Counted from the first letter of the stretch, positions 28,217 through 37,015 are shown. The stretch is DNA of 64,000 nucleotides from Pseudanabaena sp. FACHB-1998 (GCF_014696355.1 NZ_JACJQA010000008.1:89105-153104), one strand, 5' to 3'. Numbers and translations are program-made. The notes: generated by a model not told the origin, from the letters alone.

Positions 28217-30790
28217 ATGTCAGAGAGAAATAGTAACTTCACAAATAACGCTCTCAGCGATGTAGAGAAATTTGTGCAGTTACTCTCTGATCTAAAAATT
28301 ATTGATATAGAAAATAAATCTAAAGTTGAGCCAGTAGAGAATAATTCTCAGTTTGAGACACAAGATGATGCAACGAATTTATCGGATTCTCAAGAGTTAG
28401 CTTTACTTACACCAAAATCTTCTGATCTAGAAATACCTATTCTGCACACCCTTTCGCAGGAAACGCAAGAGGCTGAGGCTCTATACTCCCCACAAGTTGA
28501 TAGAGAGTCTTTTGCAGAAAAGGAAACAATCGATCTCCTGCATGAATTACTAATTAGCTCTCCAATTTCTAATCCTGAAAACAAGCAAAGTCAGCCCAGT
28601 AATGCTGTTGTCAGTCAAAGATCACAGGAATTAACTCAACCCACTGCTCCAATTGATCAGGGTTATGCTACGGATGATGCTGCTGCTTTACATCTTTTGC
28701 AAGATATTCTCGTTGTGCCAGAGATAGAAGATCTTCGTAGCTTTAAGATTTCGGTCGAACAGAAATTGGGAATTGTCGAAAGTCAGGTTAATAGCCCTGA
28801 TCTGATGAATAAAATTAAGGAGCTAGAGAATCTCGTTCAAAATGCATCCTTTGATCTGGGCAATATCAACAACAAAATCACGGAAATAGGCAATGAACAA
28901 GTCAACATTCCTACGGAAATTTCTCTGGTAAGAGAAAGAGTGATGGGGTTGGAACAAATAGTTAATGATCCTGACAGATTAGTTCAGCTTTTACTGCCGA
29001 TCATTGCTGAATTACTGACCATTAAATCGAGTCAATCTACTGAGGAAATGTGTCTTGCCATCACACCTATTATTGCGGAGGTAATTCTTGAACGATCGCA
29101 GTTAGATCGGGTTGCCATGAGTCATGCGATCGCGGATATTTTACCCAATGCCATCAGTGAGCAGATTCGCCAAGAACCTCAAGCAATTGCTAAGGCGATC
29201 GCACCCGAAATAGGGGCAGCAATTCGAGAACAAATTCGTCTAGATCGGGATGAAATTATTGATGCGATCGCCCCAGAAATGGGATCAGCAATTAAAAGAC
29301 AAATCGACCTTGAGCGAGACTCCATGGTCGATGCCCTCTATCCTGTGATTGGTAATACGATCGCTAAATACTTTTCCGAAGCTATTCGCTCTATTAATGA
29401 AAAAGTTGAACAAACCTTTAGCCTAGAAGGAATGCAACGCAAGGTAAGAGCAAAAATGCAAGGAGTTTCCGAAGCAGAATTAATATTTAAAGAATCCGCA
29501 TCCTATGAGGTTCAAGCAATATTTCTCATTCATAATCTTTCGGGATTAGTAATGGTGGATATTCAGCAAAGCGATATAAACAGTTTGATTGAGCCAATTG
29601 ATTCAGACATGCTGGCGGGAATGCTGACGGCAATTCGGAGCTTTGCCAATGAATGTATGTCGCGCTCATCAAATAACACGGAGCTAGATGCCATTAATTA
29701 CAGTGGTTCCAAAATCTTGCTAGAAGTGGCAGGTTATTGTTATTTAGCTGTAATTATTGGGGGAGAACCCGATTCTAAATTTGTTCGGAAGACTCGTGAT
29801 GTATTTGGAAAAATTGTGCAAGCCTATGGGCATTGTCTCAAAGAGTTTGATGGTGATACCAGCATTATTCCTAGCAAAGTCCAGATCCAGCTAAAAACTT
29901 TAATGGGAGGTGAGAAAGATCCATCACAAAAAAAATCTTTAAAACCTCTAATTTTTACCAGTTTGATTGTCATAGCTTTGATATTTATTCCCCTTGGCTT
30001 TTTTCAATATCAAGCTAATCGCGATCGCGAATTAGAAAATAAAATTTTAGAAGCATTTGCCAATACTCCTGAATTAGCAGTTTACCGACTAAATGTTTTA
30101 GCTAATGGTAATCATCTCCAATTATCAGGCAAATTGCCAAATATCTACCTACGCGATCGGGCTTTTCAAATTGCTAATGAAACAGTAACAAAAGATTTAA
30201 AATCCAATTCAAAACCTAGCCAGATTAACAATAATATTTATGTTGTTAATATTCCTCCAGATCCTACTCTGACAGCAATAGAAGTGCAACGTCTTACCAA
30301 AGTTTTTAACTACACCCAAGGAGTTAAAATCCAAAGTCAATTTAAAAATGGACAGGTAATCATTATAGGAGAAATTGAACAACCAAGATTGATTAATACT
30401 ATCACTCAAACCTATGCCAAAATAGCAGGAGTTAGCACAGTTACAAATGCAATTTCTTTGGTTTCTCCCAAACTATCAACACGAATTTATTTTCCACTTG
30501 GGGTAAAAAACTTACCACCAGAGGAACTAGAAAAGTTAGTAGAAGTAAAATCTTTTTTAGATATATACCCAGATTACAGCATTAAGATCTATGCAAAAAG
30601 TGATAATGTAGGCGGACGCACTATAAATTATCAATTCAGCATAGCTCGCATTCAAGTAGTTCGAGATGCCTTAATTAAGATGGGTATCCCCGCTAAACGC
30701 TTACGATTCTCTGGTTTAATTGATAAGTCTACCTATCAATTACCTGAACAAACGGAAAGATGGGTAGAGTTTGAGCCTACTCTCAAATAA
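28217..30790 (+). CDS. Large membrane protein: helical repeats, roadblock/longin-like, BON-like, OmpA-like
   Basis: An 857-residue protein. Residues 1-170 are acidic and disordered. About 270-400 are five tandem ~23-residue helical repeats of the form AIAPEIGxAIREQIRLDRDEI. About 430-560 look like a roadblock/longin fold (VQAIFLIHNLSGLVMVDIQ ... LLEVAGYCYLAVIIGG). A single membrane helix lies near 578-598, and two BON-like units follow (about 610-680, 690-765). The last 90 residues resemble a peptidoglycan-binding OmpA domain (YSIKIYAKSDNVGG ... FSIARIQVVRDALIKMGIPAKRLRFSG). The cytoplasmic roadblock-like part next to a small GTPase gene suggests direct partnership; this is inference. Confidence 0.7.
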   Translation: MSERNSNFTNNALSDVEKFVQLLSDLKIIDIENKSKVEPVENNSQFETQDDATNLSDSQELALLTPKSSDLEIPILHTLSQETQEAEALYSPQVDRESFAEKETIDLLHELLISSPISNPENKQSQPSNAVVSQRSQELTQPTAPIDQGYATDDAAALHLLQDILVVPEIEDLRSFKISVEQKLGIVESQVNSPDLMNKIKELENLVQNASFDLGNINNKITEIGNEQVNIPTEISLVRERVMGLEQIVNDPDRLVQLLLPIIAELLTIKSSQSTEEMCLAITPIIAEVILERSQLDRVAMSHAIADILPNAISEQIRQEPQAIAKAIAPEIGAAIREQIRLDRDEIIDAIAPEMGSAIKRQIDLERDSMVDALYPVIGNTIAKYFSEAIRSINEKVEQTFSLEGMQRKVRAKMQGVSEAELIFKESASYEVQAIFLIHNLSGLVMVDIQQSDINSLIEPIDSDMLAGMLTAIRSFANECMSRSSNNTELDAINYSGSKILLEVAGYCYLAVIIGGEPDSKFVRKTRDVFGKIVQAYGHCLKEFDGDTSIIPSKVQIQLKTLMGGEKDPSQKKSLKPLIFTSLIVIALIFIPLGFFQYQANRDRELENKILEAFANTPELAVYRLNVLANGNHLQLSGKLPNIYLRDRAFQIANETVTKDLKSNSKPSQINNNIYVVNIPPDPTLTAIEVQRLTKVFNYTQGVKIQSQFKNGQVIIIGEIEQPRLINTITQTYAKIAGVSTVTNAISLVSPKLSTRIYFPLGVKNLPPEELEKLVEVKSFLDIYPDYSIKIYAKSDNVGGRTINYQFSIARIQVVRDALIKMGIPAKRLRFSGLIDKSTYQLPEQTERWVEFEPTLK

Positions 30791-30821
30791 TTGATTCTCT
30801 GCTGTCCCACGATTTAATTAA

Positions 30822-31388
30822 ATGCAGTCTGCCCCTAAAGTAATTTCTCAGAAAATATGTCTTGTTGGTGATTTTGGTGTTGGTAAAACCAGTCTCATCC
30901 GCCAATTTGTCGACCGCCAATTTAGTGATAAATATTTGTCCACAGTTGGGGTAAAAATTTCTCGCAAACTAGTATCGATAGCAGAAACAAATTCTAATTC
31001 GGCAAGTATTAGGGCAGCAGAACCAAACCAGTTACAGCTAATTGTTTGGGATATTGAAGGAAGTACTCGCTTTAAAGCGATCGCTCCTAGTTATTTGCAA
31101 GGAGCCAAGGGAGCTTTGTTGACTGGGGATGTCACTAGAGAGTCAAGCATCCAAAACATCAAATCCCATGTTGAACTTTTTCAGTCCGTAAACCCTAAAT
31201 CAAGCATGATTATTGCTTTAAATAAAGTTGATTTAATTACGGCTCAAGAAAGCGATAAAATTGCTCAATATTTAATTAATCAATTTAATCCTCTTAAAAT
31301 ATCTGTCCGCCTCACATCGGCAAAAACGGGAGAGGGTGTTGATGAAATCTTCCAAAAACTGGCTCGACAAATACTAATGCTAGAATAA
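30822..31388 (+). CDS. Rab/Ras-like small GTPase
   Basis: A 188-residue stand-alone small GTPase. The P-loop is GDFGVGKTSLIRQF (Gly16-Ser24), switch 1 has the threonine in YLSTVGVKIS, G4 is NKVDL near 134, and G5 is TSAKTGEG near 167. G3 reads WDIEGSTRF instead of the usual WDTAGQERF, so the catalytic glutamine is replaced by Ser81. Switch 1 to switch 2 contains a 20-residue insertion (SIAETNSNSASIRAAEPNQL). No C-terminal prenylation motif is present. It lies 31 bp after the roadblock/OmpA-like gene and 8 bp before the hybrid kinase gene. Confidence 0.88.
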   Translation: MQSAPKVISQKICLVGDFGVGKTSLIRQFVDRQFSDKYLSTVGVKISRKLVSIAETNSNSASIRAAEPNQLQLIVWDIEGSTRFKAIAPSYLQGAKGALLTGDVTRESSIQNIKSHVELFQSVNPKSSMIIALNKVDLITAQESDKIAQYLINQFNPLKISVRLTSAKTGEGVDEIFQKLARQILMLE

Positions 31389-31396
31389 AAGCTGCT

Positions 31397-33964
31397 ATGA
31401 AACAGTCAACCCTACTCAAGAAACTCCTTACTGCTTCAGAGAGATCTTTCATAGTAATTGATCGAGAATGCATAATTATTGATACGTCTCATGGAGCTGA
31501 AAGATTTTCTGAATGTCCAAATGAGTCTCTTCTCCATAAAGATATTAGACAGGTTTTTCCAGAGACAATTGGATTAGAAGAAGTTTTTAGTGATATTTGG
31601 CTAAATCAAGCTACAAGCTTTGAAATGAATGGCATTTGTCGTAACTTTTCCTCTCGGACACCAATTTATTTTGACTTCTATATTATTGGCACTAATGAAA
31701 TTGATGAAGCTGATAAGCACATCATCCTTTGTATAGAAGATACCACTGAAATGATGATGATGTCTCAAGTCTTAATGCAAAGAGCCAATGAGTCTGAACT
31801 ATTAGCTAATGAACTTTTAAAGTCAAAAGAATATACAGATAAAATTATTTCAGCGATGGCTGATGCCTTAATTGTCACTGATCTTAAGGGTATAATCAAA
31901 ACAGTTAATTCAGCTACTGTAAATTTATTTGGTTATACCGCCGAAGAGTTAGTTAACAATTCAATTAATTTATTATTTAAAGATCCTAGCAATCTTAATT
32001 TAGTTGATCAAGAATGTCCATTACGGCAAAAAGATGAATGCCCTGAAACTTGCATTAATAACAATCATTGTTTTCAACATATAGAAGTCTTATGTTTATC
32101 TAAAGCTCAAGAAGAGTTATTGATTTATTTCTCTTGTTCAAGGGTTACTAATCATGAACCCAATTATCCCCTATCCAGTGATAGTTTTGTCTATGTTGGT
32201 CGCAATATTACGGAGATTCGGCGTAAAGAACAAGAGCTACTAGAGGCAAGGGAAATAGCGGAACAATCTGTCCAAACCAAAAGTATTTTTCTTGCTAATA
32301 TGAGTCACGAAATCCGCACTCCGATGAATGGGGTTTTAGGGATGACGGATCTTTTGTTGGGAACATCTCTTGATAATATTCAACGTGAATTCACAGAAAA
32401 TATTCGCTTAAGTGGAAACCTATTACTGAGCTTAATTAATCGGATTTTAGACCTCTCCAAGCTGGAGCAAGGGGAATTAGAATTAGAAAATTTGCCATTT
32501 AATTTAGAGCAATCTATTGAGGAAATACTTGAGCTATTTTCTTTACAAGCTCATCACAAATCCTTAGAAGTAAATGCTTTCTTTGGTGATGATTTGCCCC
32601 AAATAATAACTGGTGATTCTACAAGACTAAAACAAATTTTAATTAATTTAATTGGTAATGCAATTAAGTTCACCTCGGAAGGCGAAGTTTCTGTTTTAGT
32701 CGATCGCGATCGCGACTATGAAGAATCACTGGCTTCTGCTGATTGCCATGCTCTCGACAGTTCAGAAGGTTCTGCTAATCCACCTCAAGTTTTTTTACGA
32801 TTTTCTGTAATTGATACAGGTATTGGCATTAGTCCCCAAAATCAAAATAAACTGTTTAAGCCTTTTTCTCAAGTAGATGCTTCCACAACGAGGCGCTTTG
32901 GGGGGACGGGTTTGGGATTAGCGATTTGTCGGCAATTAGTCGAACTTATGCAGGGAGAAATCGGCGTAGTGAGTCCCATAGAAAATGAGAAAGGAACTTG
33001 CTTCTGGTTCAGAATTCCGTTTGTTTCACCCTCTTCTATTTCTCCAAAGGTTAATTTAAATCTAAGCCATGACATCTATACACTTTATTCCCTCAAGCAA
33101 AAACATATTTTGGTAGTTGATGCTAGTCCTAAGTCCCGTCAAGCTATCCATTATTACTTAGCCAAGGCGGGAGCCGAAGTTTATGGGGTGGCTAATCTGG
33201 TAGAAGCGATCGCCTATTATAAGAAAAATCAAAATATCGATCTAGTTCTGATAGATTGGAAATTAATCAGCATTGTTAATACAAAGGCTGATAGTAATGA
33301 TATTGTGGCGCAATTTGGTATTCTCCAAAAATTAAGAGCATCAACTTTGGTCGCGCTCATTACTGCGAATCTTCAAAGTGAAATCCCCAAAATTCTCAAA
33401 AAGGGATTTTATGGGCATATCGCCAAACCTTTTAAGGGAGAAAGATTGCTAAAAACTGTCGCCCTAGCTATTACTAGCAAATCTTCACCCATAACAGTTA
33501 TCCAACCATCATCTTCTAATCATCCTCAGCCTAAAGTAATTTCTGAAGTAGATGCCTCCGAATTTAGCAAATTAAAAGTTTTGTTGGCAGAAGATAATGT
33601 CGTAAACCAAAAAATCGCGATGACATACCTATCGCAACTCAACTGTCAAGCAGATTTGGCGGAAAATGGCGAAGAGGTTTTACGGTTGCTAAAACAAAAA
33701 GATTACGACATTATTTTGATGGACTGTCAGATGCCCTATTTAGATGGATATGGCACAACTCAAGCTATTCGCCAACTAGAATCTAGTGCTTCTAGCATGA
33801 ATCAAGCCTTTAAACACACAATTATCGTGGCAATGACAGCTAATGCCTTTAAAGAAGATCGCGATCGCTGCTTAGCGATCGGGATGGACGATTATCTGAG
33901 CAAACCCATTCGCCGCGATGATCTCAAAACAACGTTAAAATATTGGCTTTCCAAAATTAAATAA
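31397..33964 (+). CDS. Hybrid histidine kinase (PAS-PAS-HisKA-HATPase-REC-REC)
   Basis: An 855-residue soluble sensor kinase. The first ~120 residues fit a PAS-like fold (FIVIDRECIIIDTSHGAERF). A second PAS domain begins near 150 (MADALIVTDLKGIIKTVNSA) and holds an unusual cysteine cluster (ECPLRQKDECPETC near 200). HisKA has MSHEIRTPMNGVLG with His304. The HATPase has the N, G1 and G2 boxes (LIGNAIKFTSEGEV, DTGIGIS, GGTGLGLAI). The first receiver (about 570-690) is degenerate, with VVDAS in place of the paired acids, but keeps an Asp in VLIDWK. The second (about 728-850) is standard, with Asp776 in LMDCQMP. No membrane helix is seen, so membrane location would depend on partners. Confidence 0.88.
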   Translation: MKQSTLLKKLLTASERSFIVIDRECIIIDTSHGAERFSECPNESLLHKDIRQVFPETIGLEEVFSDIWLNQATSFEMNGICRNFSSRTPIYFDFYIIGTNEIDEADKHIILCIEDTTEMMMMSQVLMQRANESELLANELLKSKEYTDKIISAMADALIVTDLKGIIKTVNSATVNLFGYTAEELVNNSINLLFKDPSNLNLVDQECPLRQKDECPETCINNNHCFQHIEVLCLSKAQEELLIYFSCSRVTNHEPNYPLSSDSFVYVGRNITEIRRKEQELLEAREIAEQSVQTKSIFLANMSHEIRTPMNGVLGMTDLLLGTSLDNIQREFTENIRLSGNLLLSLINRILDLSKLEQGELELENLPFNLEQSIEEILELFSLQAHHKSLEVNAFFGDDLPQIITGDSTRLKQILINLIGNAIKFTSEGEVSVLVDRDRDYEESLASADCHALDSSEGSANPPQVFLRFSVIDTGIGISPQNQNKLFKPFSQVDASTTRRFGGTGLGLAICRQLVELMQGEIGVVSPIENEKGTCFWFRIPFVSPSSISPKVNLNLSHDIYTLYSLKQKHILVVDASPKSRQAIHYYLAKAGAEVYGVANLVEAIAYYKKNQNIDLVLIDWKLISIVNTKADSNDIVAQFGILQKLRASTLVALITANLQSEIPKILKKGFYGHIAKPFKGERLLKTVALAITSKSSPITVIQPSSSNHPQPKVISEVDASEFSKLKVLLAEDNVVNQKIAMTYLSQLNCQADLAENGEEVLRLLKQKDYDIILMDCQMPYLDGYGTTQAIRQLESSASSMNQAFKHTIIVAMTANAFKEDRDRCLAIGMDDYLSKPIRRDDLKTTLKYWLSKIK

Positions 33965-33966
33965 GC

Positions 33967-34031
33967 TATTCCCTTCCCACCCAAGAATTAGTGAAGCGCC
34001 GCTTCACTAATTCTTGGGTGGGAAGGGAATA
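33967..34031. repeat. 65-bp perfect palindrome after hybrid kinase
   Basis: Arms TATTCCCTTCCCACCCAAG and further (about 30 bp each), with centre GAAGCGCCGCTTC. It starts 2-3 bp after the kinase stop codon. It is one of three back-to-back hairpins filling the spacer to cbiQ. Confidence 0.8.
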
Positions 34032-34139
34032 TTACAGCAATTGCCGATCAAACGAACCACAAGAGATTTTTTGAAAGGCTTGTTTCGCAAGCCTTTCAAA
34101 AAATCTCTTGGTTTGGGTTTGAGCGCAAAGCGCTGTAAA
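34032..34139. repeat. Nested hairpin in kinase-cbiQ spacer
   Basis: The inner perfect stem at 34057-34113 has arms CCACAAGAGATTTTTTGAAA plus GGCTT, with loop GTTTCGC. Outside it, imperfect arms continue (TTACAGCA... and ...GCGCTGTAA), giving a total of about 108 bp. The structure resembles the nested palindrome between rnc and rimM. Confidence 0.65.
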
Positions 34140-34195
34140 AGTGCTGTAAGACTGACTACAACTATTCTTTGGAGAAGTGATATGATTGACAATAG

Positions 34196-34238
34196 AATCC
34201 ATTAGAGAGAGTTGCTTAGCAACTCTCTCTAATGGATT
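34196..34238. repeat. Palindrome overlapping cbiQ start
   Basis: Arms AATCCATTAGAGAGAGTTGC and complement around a TTA-type centre. The ATG at 34232 used for cbiQ lies inside the right arm. Folding of the mRNA would hide that ATG, so it may regulate cbiQ or indicate that the later ATG at 34262 is the true start. Confidence 0.7.
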
Positions 34239-35083
34239 TATTTCTGGAATATCGCGAAAGTATGGTGCTGCACATTAATCTGGTCAAAACTAGCGATCGC
34301 CTATCGCCACAGCATCGCGATCGCTTTGATTTTGGTACGAGCATTTGGCATAGTTTAGCGATTCAGACCCGTTTATTAGCTATTTTTCTCTTAGTATTTG
34401 CGATCGCCTTAACGCCAATGGGGAAGTATGGGACATGGGCAATATATGCGATCGCGGCTTTATGTTTTCTCTATTGGAGCAAAGTTGATTTAAAAATTCT
34501 TGGAAAACGGATTGCTCTTGAATTTGCATTTATTAGCGTGATTCTATTGGGAACTTTGTTTCGAGGAGGGGGTGAAATTTTATGGCAATGGCGATCGCTT
34601 CAAGTTACCACCAATGGCTTAAGTATATTGGCAAGTGTGAGTATCAAGGCTTTTCTATCATTACTATTATTAAATATTCTCACTCTTAGTACTTCCATTC
34701 CTGAATTACTAAAAGCACTGATTACACTCAAGGTATCACCACTTTTGGTGAGCATTATTGCGTCGATGTATCGCTACATTAATGTCTTAAATAATGAGTT
34801 TTATGCAATGCGTCGCGCCGCCACCTCTCGCAATTTTGCCCCTAAAAATCTCTGGGATCGCCAGCGTAAGGATCATGCATGGCAAAGACAAGTATTAGGC
34901 AATATGCTGGGAATGCTATTTATCCGCACCTACGATCGCGGCGATCGCATCTATCAAGCGATGCTGGCTCGTGGGTATCAAGGTATTCCTGTGGTTACTG
35001 AATCAGGCTCAATGGTCAAGCGCGATCGCTTGGCTTTAGGTTGCGTTATGCTCATAATTCTGATAGGTCAAGTTATCGGTTAA
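34232..35083 (+). CDS. cbiQ: ECF transporter transmembrane (T) component, CbiQ family
   Basis: An energy-coupling factor T-component of up to 283 residues with five to six membrane helices. The family's two coupling motifs are seen: MRRAATSRN near residue 195 and AMLARGYQG near 250 (A-R-G). It binds the ATPase CbiO, whose gene follows 73 bp downstream. No CbiM/CbiN or other S component is in the window, so the substrate (cobalt, nickel or a vitamin) is unknown. An alternative ATG at 34262 (MVLHINLV) lies outside the palindrome and would remove ten residues. Confidence 0.85.
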   Translation: MDLFLEYRESMVLHINLVKTSDRLSPQHRDRFDFGTSIWHSLAIQTRLLAIFLLVFAIALTPMGKYGTWAIYAIAALCFLYWSKVDLKILGKRIALEFAFISVILLGTLFRGGGEILWQWRSLQVTTNGLSILASVSIKAFLSLLLLNILTLSTSIPELLKALITLKVSPLLVSIIASMYRYINVLNNEFYAMRRAATSRNFAPKNLWDRQRKDHAWQRQVLGNMLGMLFIRTYDRGDRIYQAMLARGYQGIPVVTESGSMVKRDRLALGCVMLIILIGQVIG

Positions 35084-35086
35084 ACC

Positions 35087-35127
35087 ATAGAGGGGGGATT
35101 TTGCCATAGGCAAAATCCCCCCTCTAT
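35087..35127. repeat. Hairpin between cbiQ and cbiO
   Basis: Perfect arms ATAGAGGGGGGATTTTGCC and complement around a TA-type centre, 3 bp after the cbiQ stop. It may lower expression of cbiO relative to cbiQ or protect the upstream mRNA end. Confidence 0.75.
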
Positions 35128-35156
35128 AACAGTAGTGGCGACAGCTATAATTCACA

Positions 35157-35891
35157 ATGCATCACAATCCAATCTCAATTAAAAACCTCAGTTATGTCTA
35201 TGCTGATGGAATGCAAGCCCTAGATGGCATTAATCTAGAAATTGCTGCAACGGAAAGAGTCGCGATCGTGGGCGCAAATGGTTCTGGTAAGTCCACTTTG
35301 TTACTGCATCTCAATGGGATTCTCTTACCCCAGCAAGGTGAATTGGTAATTGGAGAGATGCCTATGAATAGCAAAAATTTAATTCCCATTCGGAACTTTG
35401 TGGGGTTGGTGTTCCAAAATCCTGATGAGCAATTATTTATGCCAACGGTGTGGGAAGATGTCGCCTTTGGTCCAATGAATCAAGGAGTCAAAGGGAAGGA
35501 TTTAGAAATTTGTATTGCGGAAGCGATGGTTTCTGTGGGGTTGGACTTGGGGAAATATCGCGATCGCCATTCTCAAAATCTCTCTGGTGGCGAAAAAAAA
35601 CGAGTAGCGATCGCGGGAGTCCTTGCCATGCAACCGCAAATCCTTGTGTTTGATGAGCCTTCCGCCCAACTCGATCCGCGATCGCGCCGCCAACTGATCC
35701 AACTTTTGCAAACCTTGCCTGAAACCCAACTAATCGCCACCCATGACCTTGATTTGGTGCTAGAGCTTTGCGATCGCACGGTGGTCTTGAGTGAAGGTAA
35801 AATCGTCTATGATGGCAAAACGGAACAGGTATTAAGCGATCGCGAGTTTCTTTTAGCCCATTCCCTAGAAATGCCCCTAAGCCGCAGTTAA
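35157..35891 (+). CDS. cbiO: ECF transporter ATP-binding (A) component, CbiO family
   Basis: The ATPase of an energy-coupling factor transporter, 244 residues. Walker A is GANGSGKSTLL near residue 38, the Q-loop region is FQNPDEQLFMPTVWEDVAFG (ECF-type), the signature is LSGGEKKRVAIAG near 140, and Walker B is ILVFDEPSAQLD. The switch His is in ATHDLDLVLELCD. It works with CbiQ next door and an S component encoded elsewhere. A glycosyltransferase gene begins 5 bp after its stop. Confidence 0.9.
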   Translation: MHHNPISIKNLSYVYADGMQALDGINLEIAATERVAIVGANGSGKSTLLLHLNGILLPQQGELVIGEMPMNSKNLIPIRNFVGLVFQNPDEQLFMPTVWEDVAFGPMNQGVKGKDLEICIAEAMVSVGLDLGKYRDRHSQNLSGGEKKRVAIAGVLAMQPQILVFDEPSAQLDPRSRRQLIQLLQTLPETQLIATHDLDLVLELCDRTVVLSEGKIVYDGKTEQVLSDREFLLAHSLEMPLSRS

Positions 35892-35896
35892 CTCCA

Positions 35897-37015
35897 GTGA
35901 AAAAACACATTTTATTCATTCTGCCCTACCTCAATCAAGGTGGTACGGAAAAGCAAGCCCTCAGCCTGATTGAAGGACTTGGTGATCGCTATAAAATTTC
36001 GCTCCTAGCACCCGATGGCAAAGGCGCACCCCAATTTCGCGCTTTGCCCATCTCCCAACGAGAATTTACAAGATGGGATTTTAATTTCTTTAAGGGTTTG
36101 CCTGAATTGCTCTCAGGAATTAAGGAAATTCAACAGGAACAAGCGATCGATCTTGTGCATGTGCATGGCGCTCATGAGTTGATGCTACCCGTCAGATTAG
36201 CTTTAGGGAAAGTGCCAATTATTTTTACAGTGCATGGCTATCATGGCGATAGCGCTCAATTCAGCTATCAAATGTCCTGTTGGTTTAGCAATCTGCTAGC
36301 AAATCAAGTCATTAGTGTCTGTGAGGCGGAATATAATCTGCTTAAAGAATTAGGACTAAATGAGAAAAAGCTCCATTTAATTTATAACGGAGTTAAAGAA
36401 CCAGTTCTCAATGTCGATAAATCCTCTGAATTAGGGAAGAGATTTAATCTCGATCCTACCAAGCACATGATCCTTGGTACAGCCGCCCGCTTAAATGAAG
36501 CGAAGGGATTAACCTATTTACTGAAGGCTTTTGCTGCCCTCACCCACAGCCCCTCTACCCATGGAATAGGGGAGCGGGAGTTAAGATTAGTGATTGCTGG
36601 TACGGGTGATTTAGAAGCTTCCCTAAAGCAGGAAGCACAAGATATTGGCATAGGCGATCGCGTCATCTTTACGGGCTATCTGGACGATCTTCCCAACCTG
36701 ATGCAGTTGTTTGATATCTTCGTACTTCCTTCCCTTCAGGAAGCTTGCAGTCTTGCCTGTGCGGAGGCGATGTCTCAGGCTAAACCCATTGTCGGAACCT
36801 GTGTTGGCGGTATCGCTGAACAGGTTAGCGATCGCCAAACTGGTTTTATCGTCATGCCTCGCGATCCTGATAGCTTAGCCACAAGTCTCGCCCAGCTAAT
36901 TGCCGATAGAGATTTACGCGATCGCTTCTCCAAAAATGGCTATGCTCGCTTTCGCCAGATGTTCTCTAGCGAGATCATGCTTACAAAAACTGCGGATTTG
37001 TATGATGCAACATAA
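35897..37015 (+). CDS. Glycosyltransferase family 4
   Basis: A GT-B fold glycosyltransferase of 372 residues, starting with GTG (VKKHILFILPYLNQGGTEKQ). The N-terminal domain has GGTEKQALSLI, and the C-terminal domain begins with GTAARLNEAKGLTYLLKAF near 197. The sugar-nucleotide motif PSLQEACSLACAEAMSQAKP (E-x7-E) is near 277. The acceptor is unknown; such enzymes build polysaccharides or lipid glycans. Residues about 214-232 (LTHSPSTHGIGERE) are coded by an interspersed-type repeat. The stop codon lies inside a palindrome. It is probably co-transcribed with cbiO, with no obvious functional link. Confidence 0.85.
   Translation: MKKHILFILPYLNQGGTEKQALSLIEGLGDRYKISLLAPDGKGAPQFRALPISQREFTRWDFNFFKGLPELLSGIKEIQQEQAIDLVHVHGAHELMLPVRLALGKVPIIFTVHGYHGDSAQFSYQMSCWFSNLLANQVISVCEAEYNLLKELGLNEKKLHLIYNGVKEPVLNVDKSSELGKRFNLDPTKHMILGTAARLNEAKGLTYLLKAFAALTHSPSTHGIGERELRLVIAGTGDLEASLKQEAQDIGIGDRVIFTGYLDDLPNLMQLFDIFVLPSLQEACSLACAEAMSQAKPIVGTCVGGIAEQVSDRQTGFIVMPRDPDSLATSLAQLIADRDLRDRFSKNGYARFRQMFSSEIMLTKTADLYDAT
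36539..36592 (+). repeat. Interspersed-type repeat inside glycosyltransferase gene
   Basis: The sequence CCCTCACCCACAGCCCCTCT, then a GGAATAGGGGAGCGGGA-like return arm, is the same pattern as the segment in polA at 45715. It is read in frame as LTHSPSTHGIGERE between two conserved strands of the C-terminal domain. Normal family members have a shorter loop here. Confidence 0.55.
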
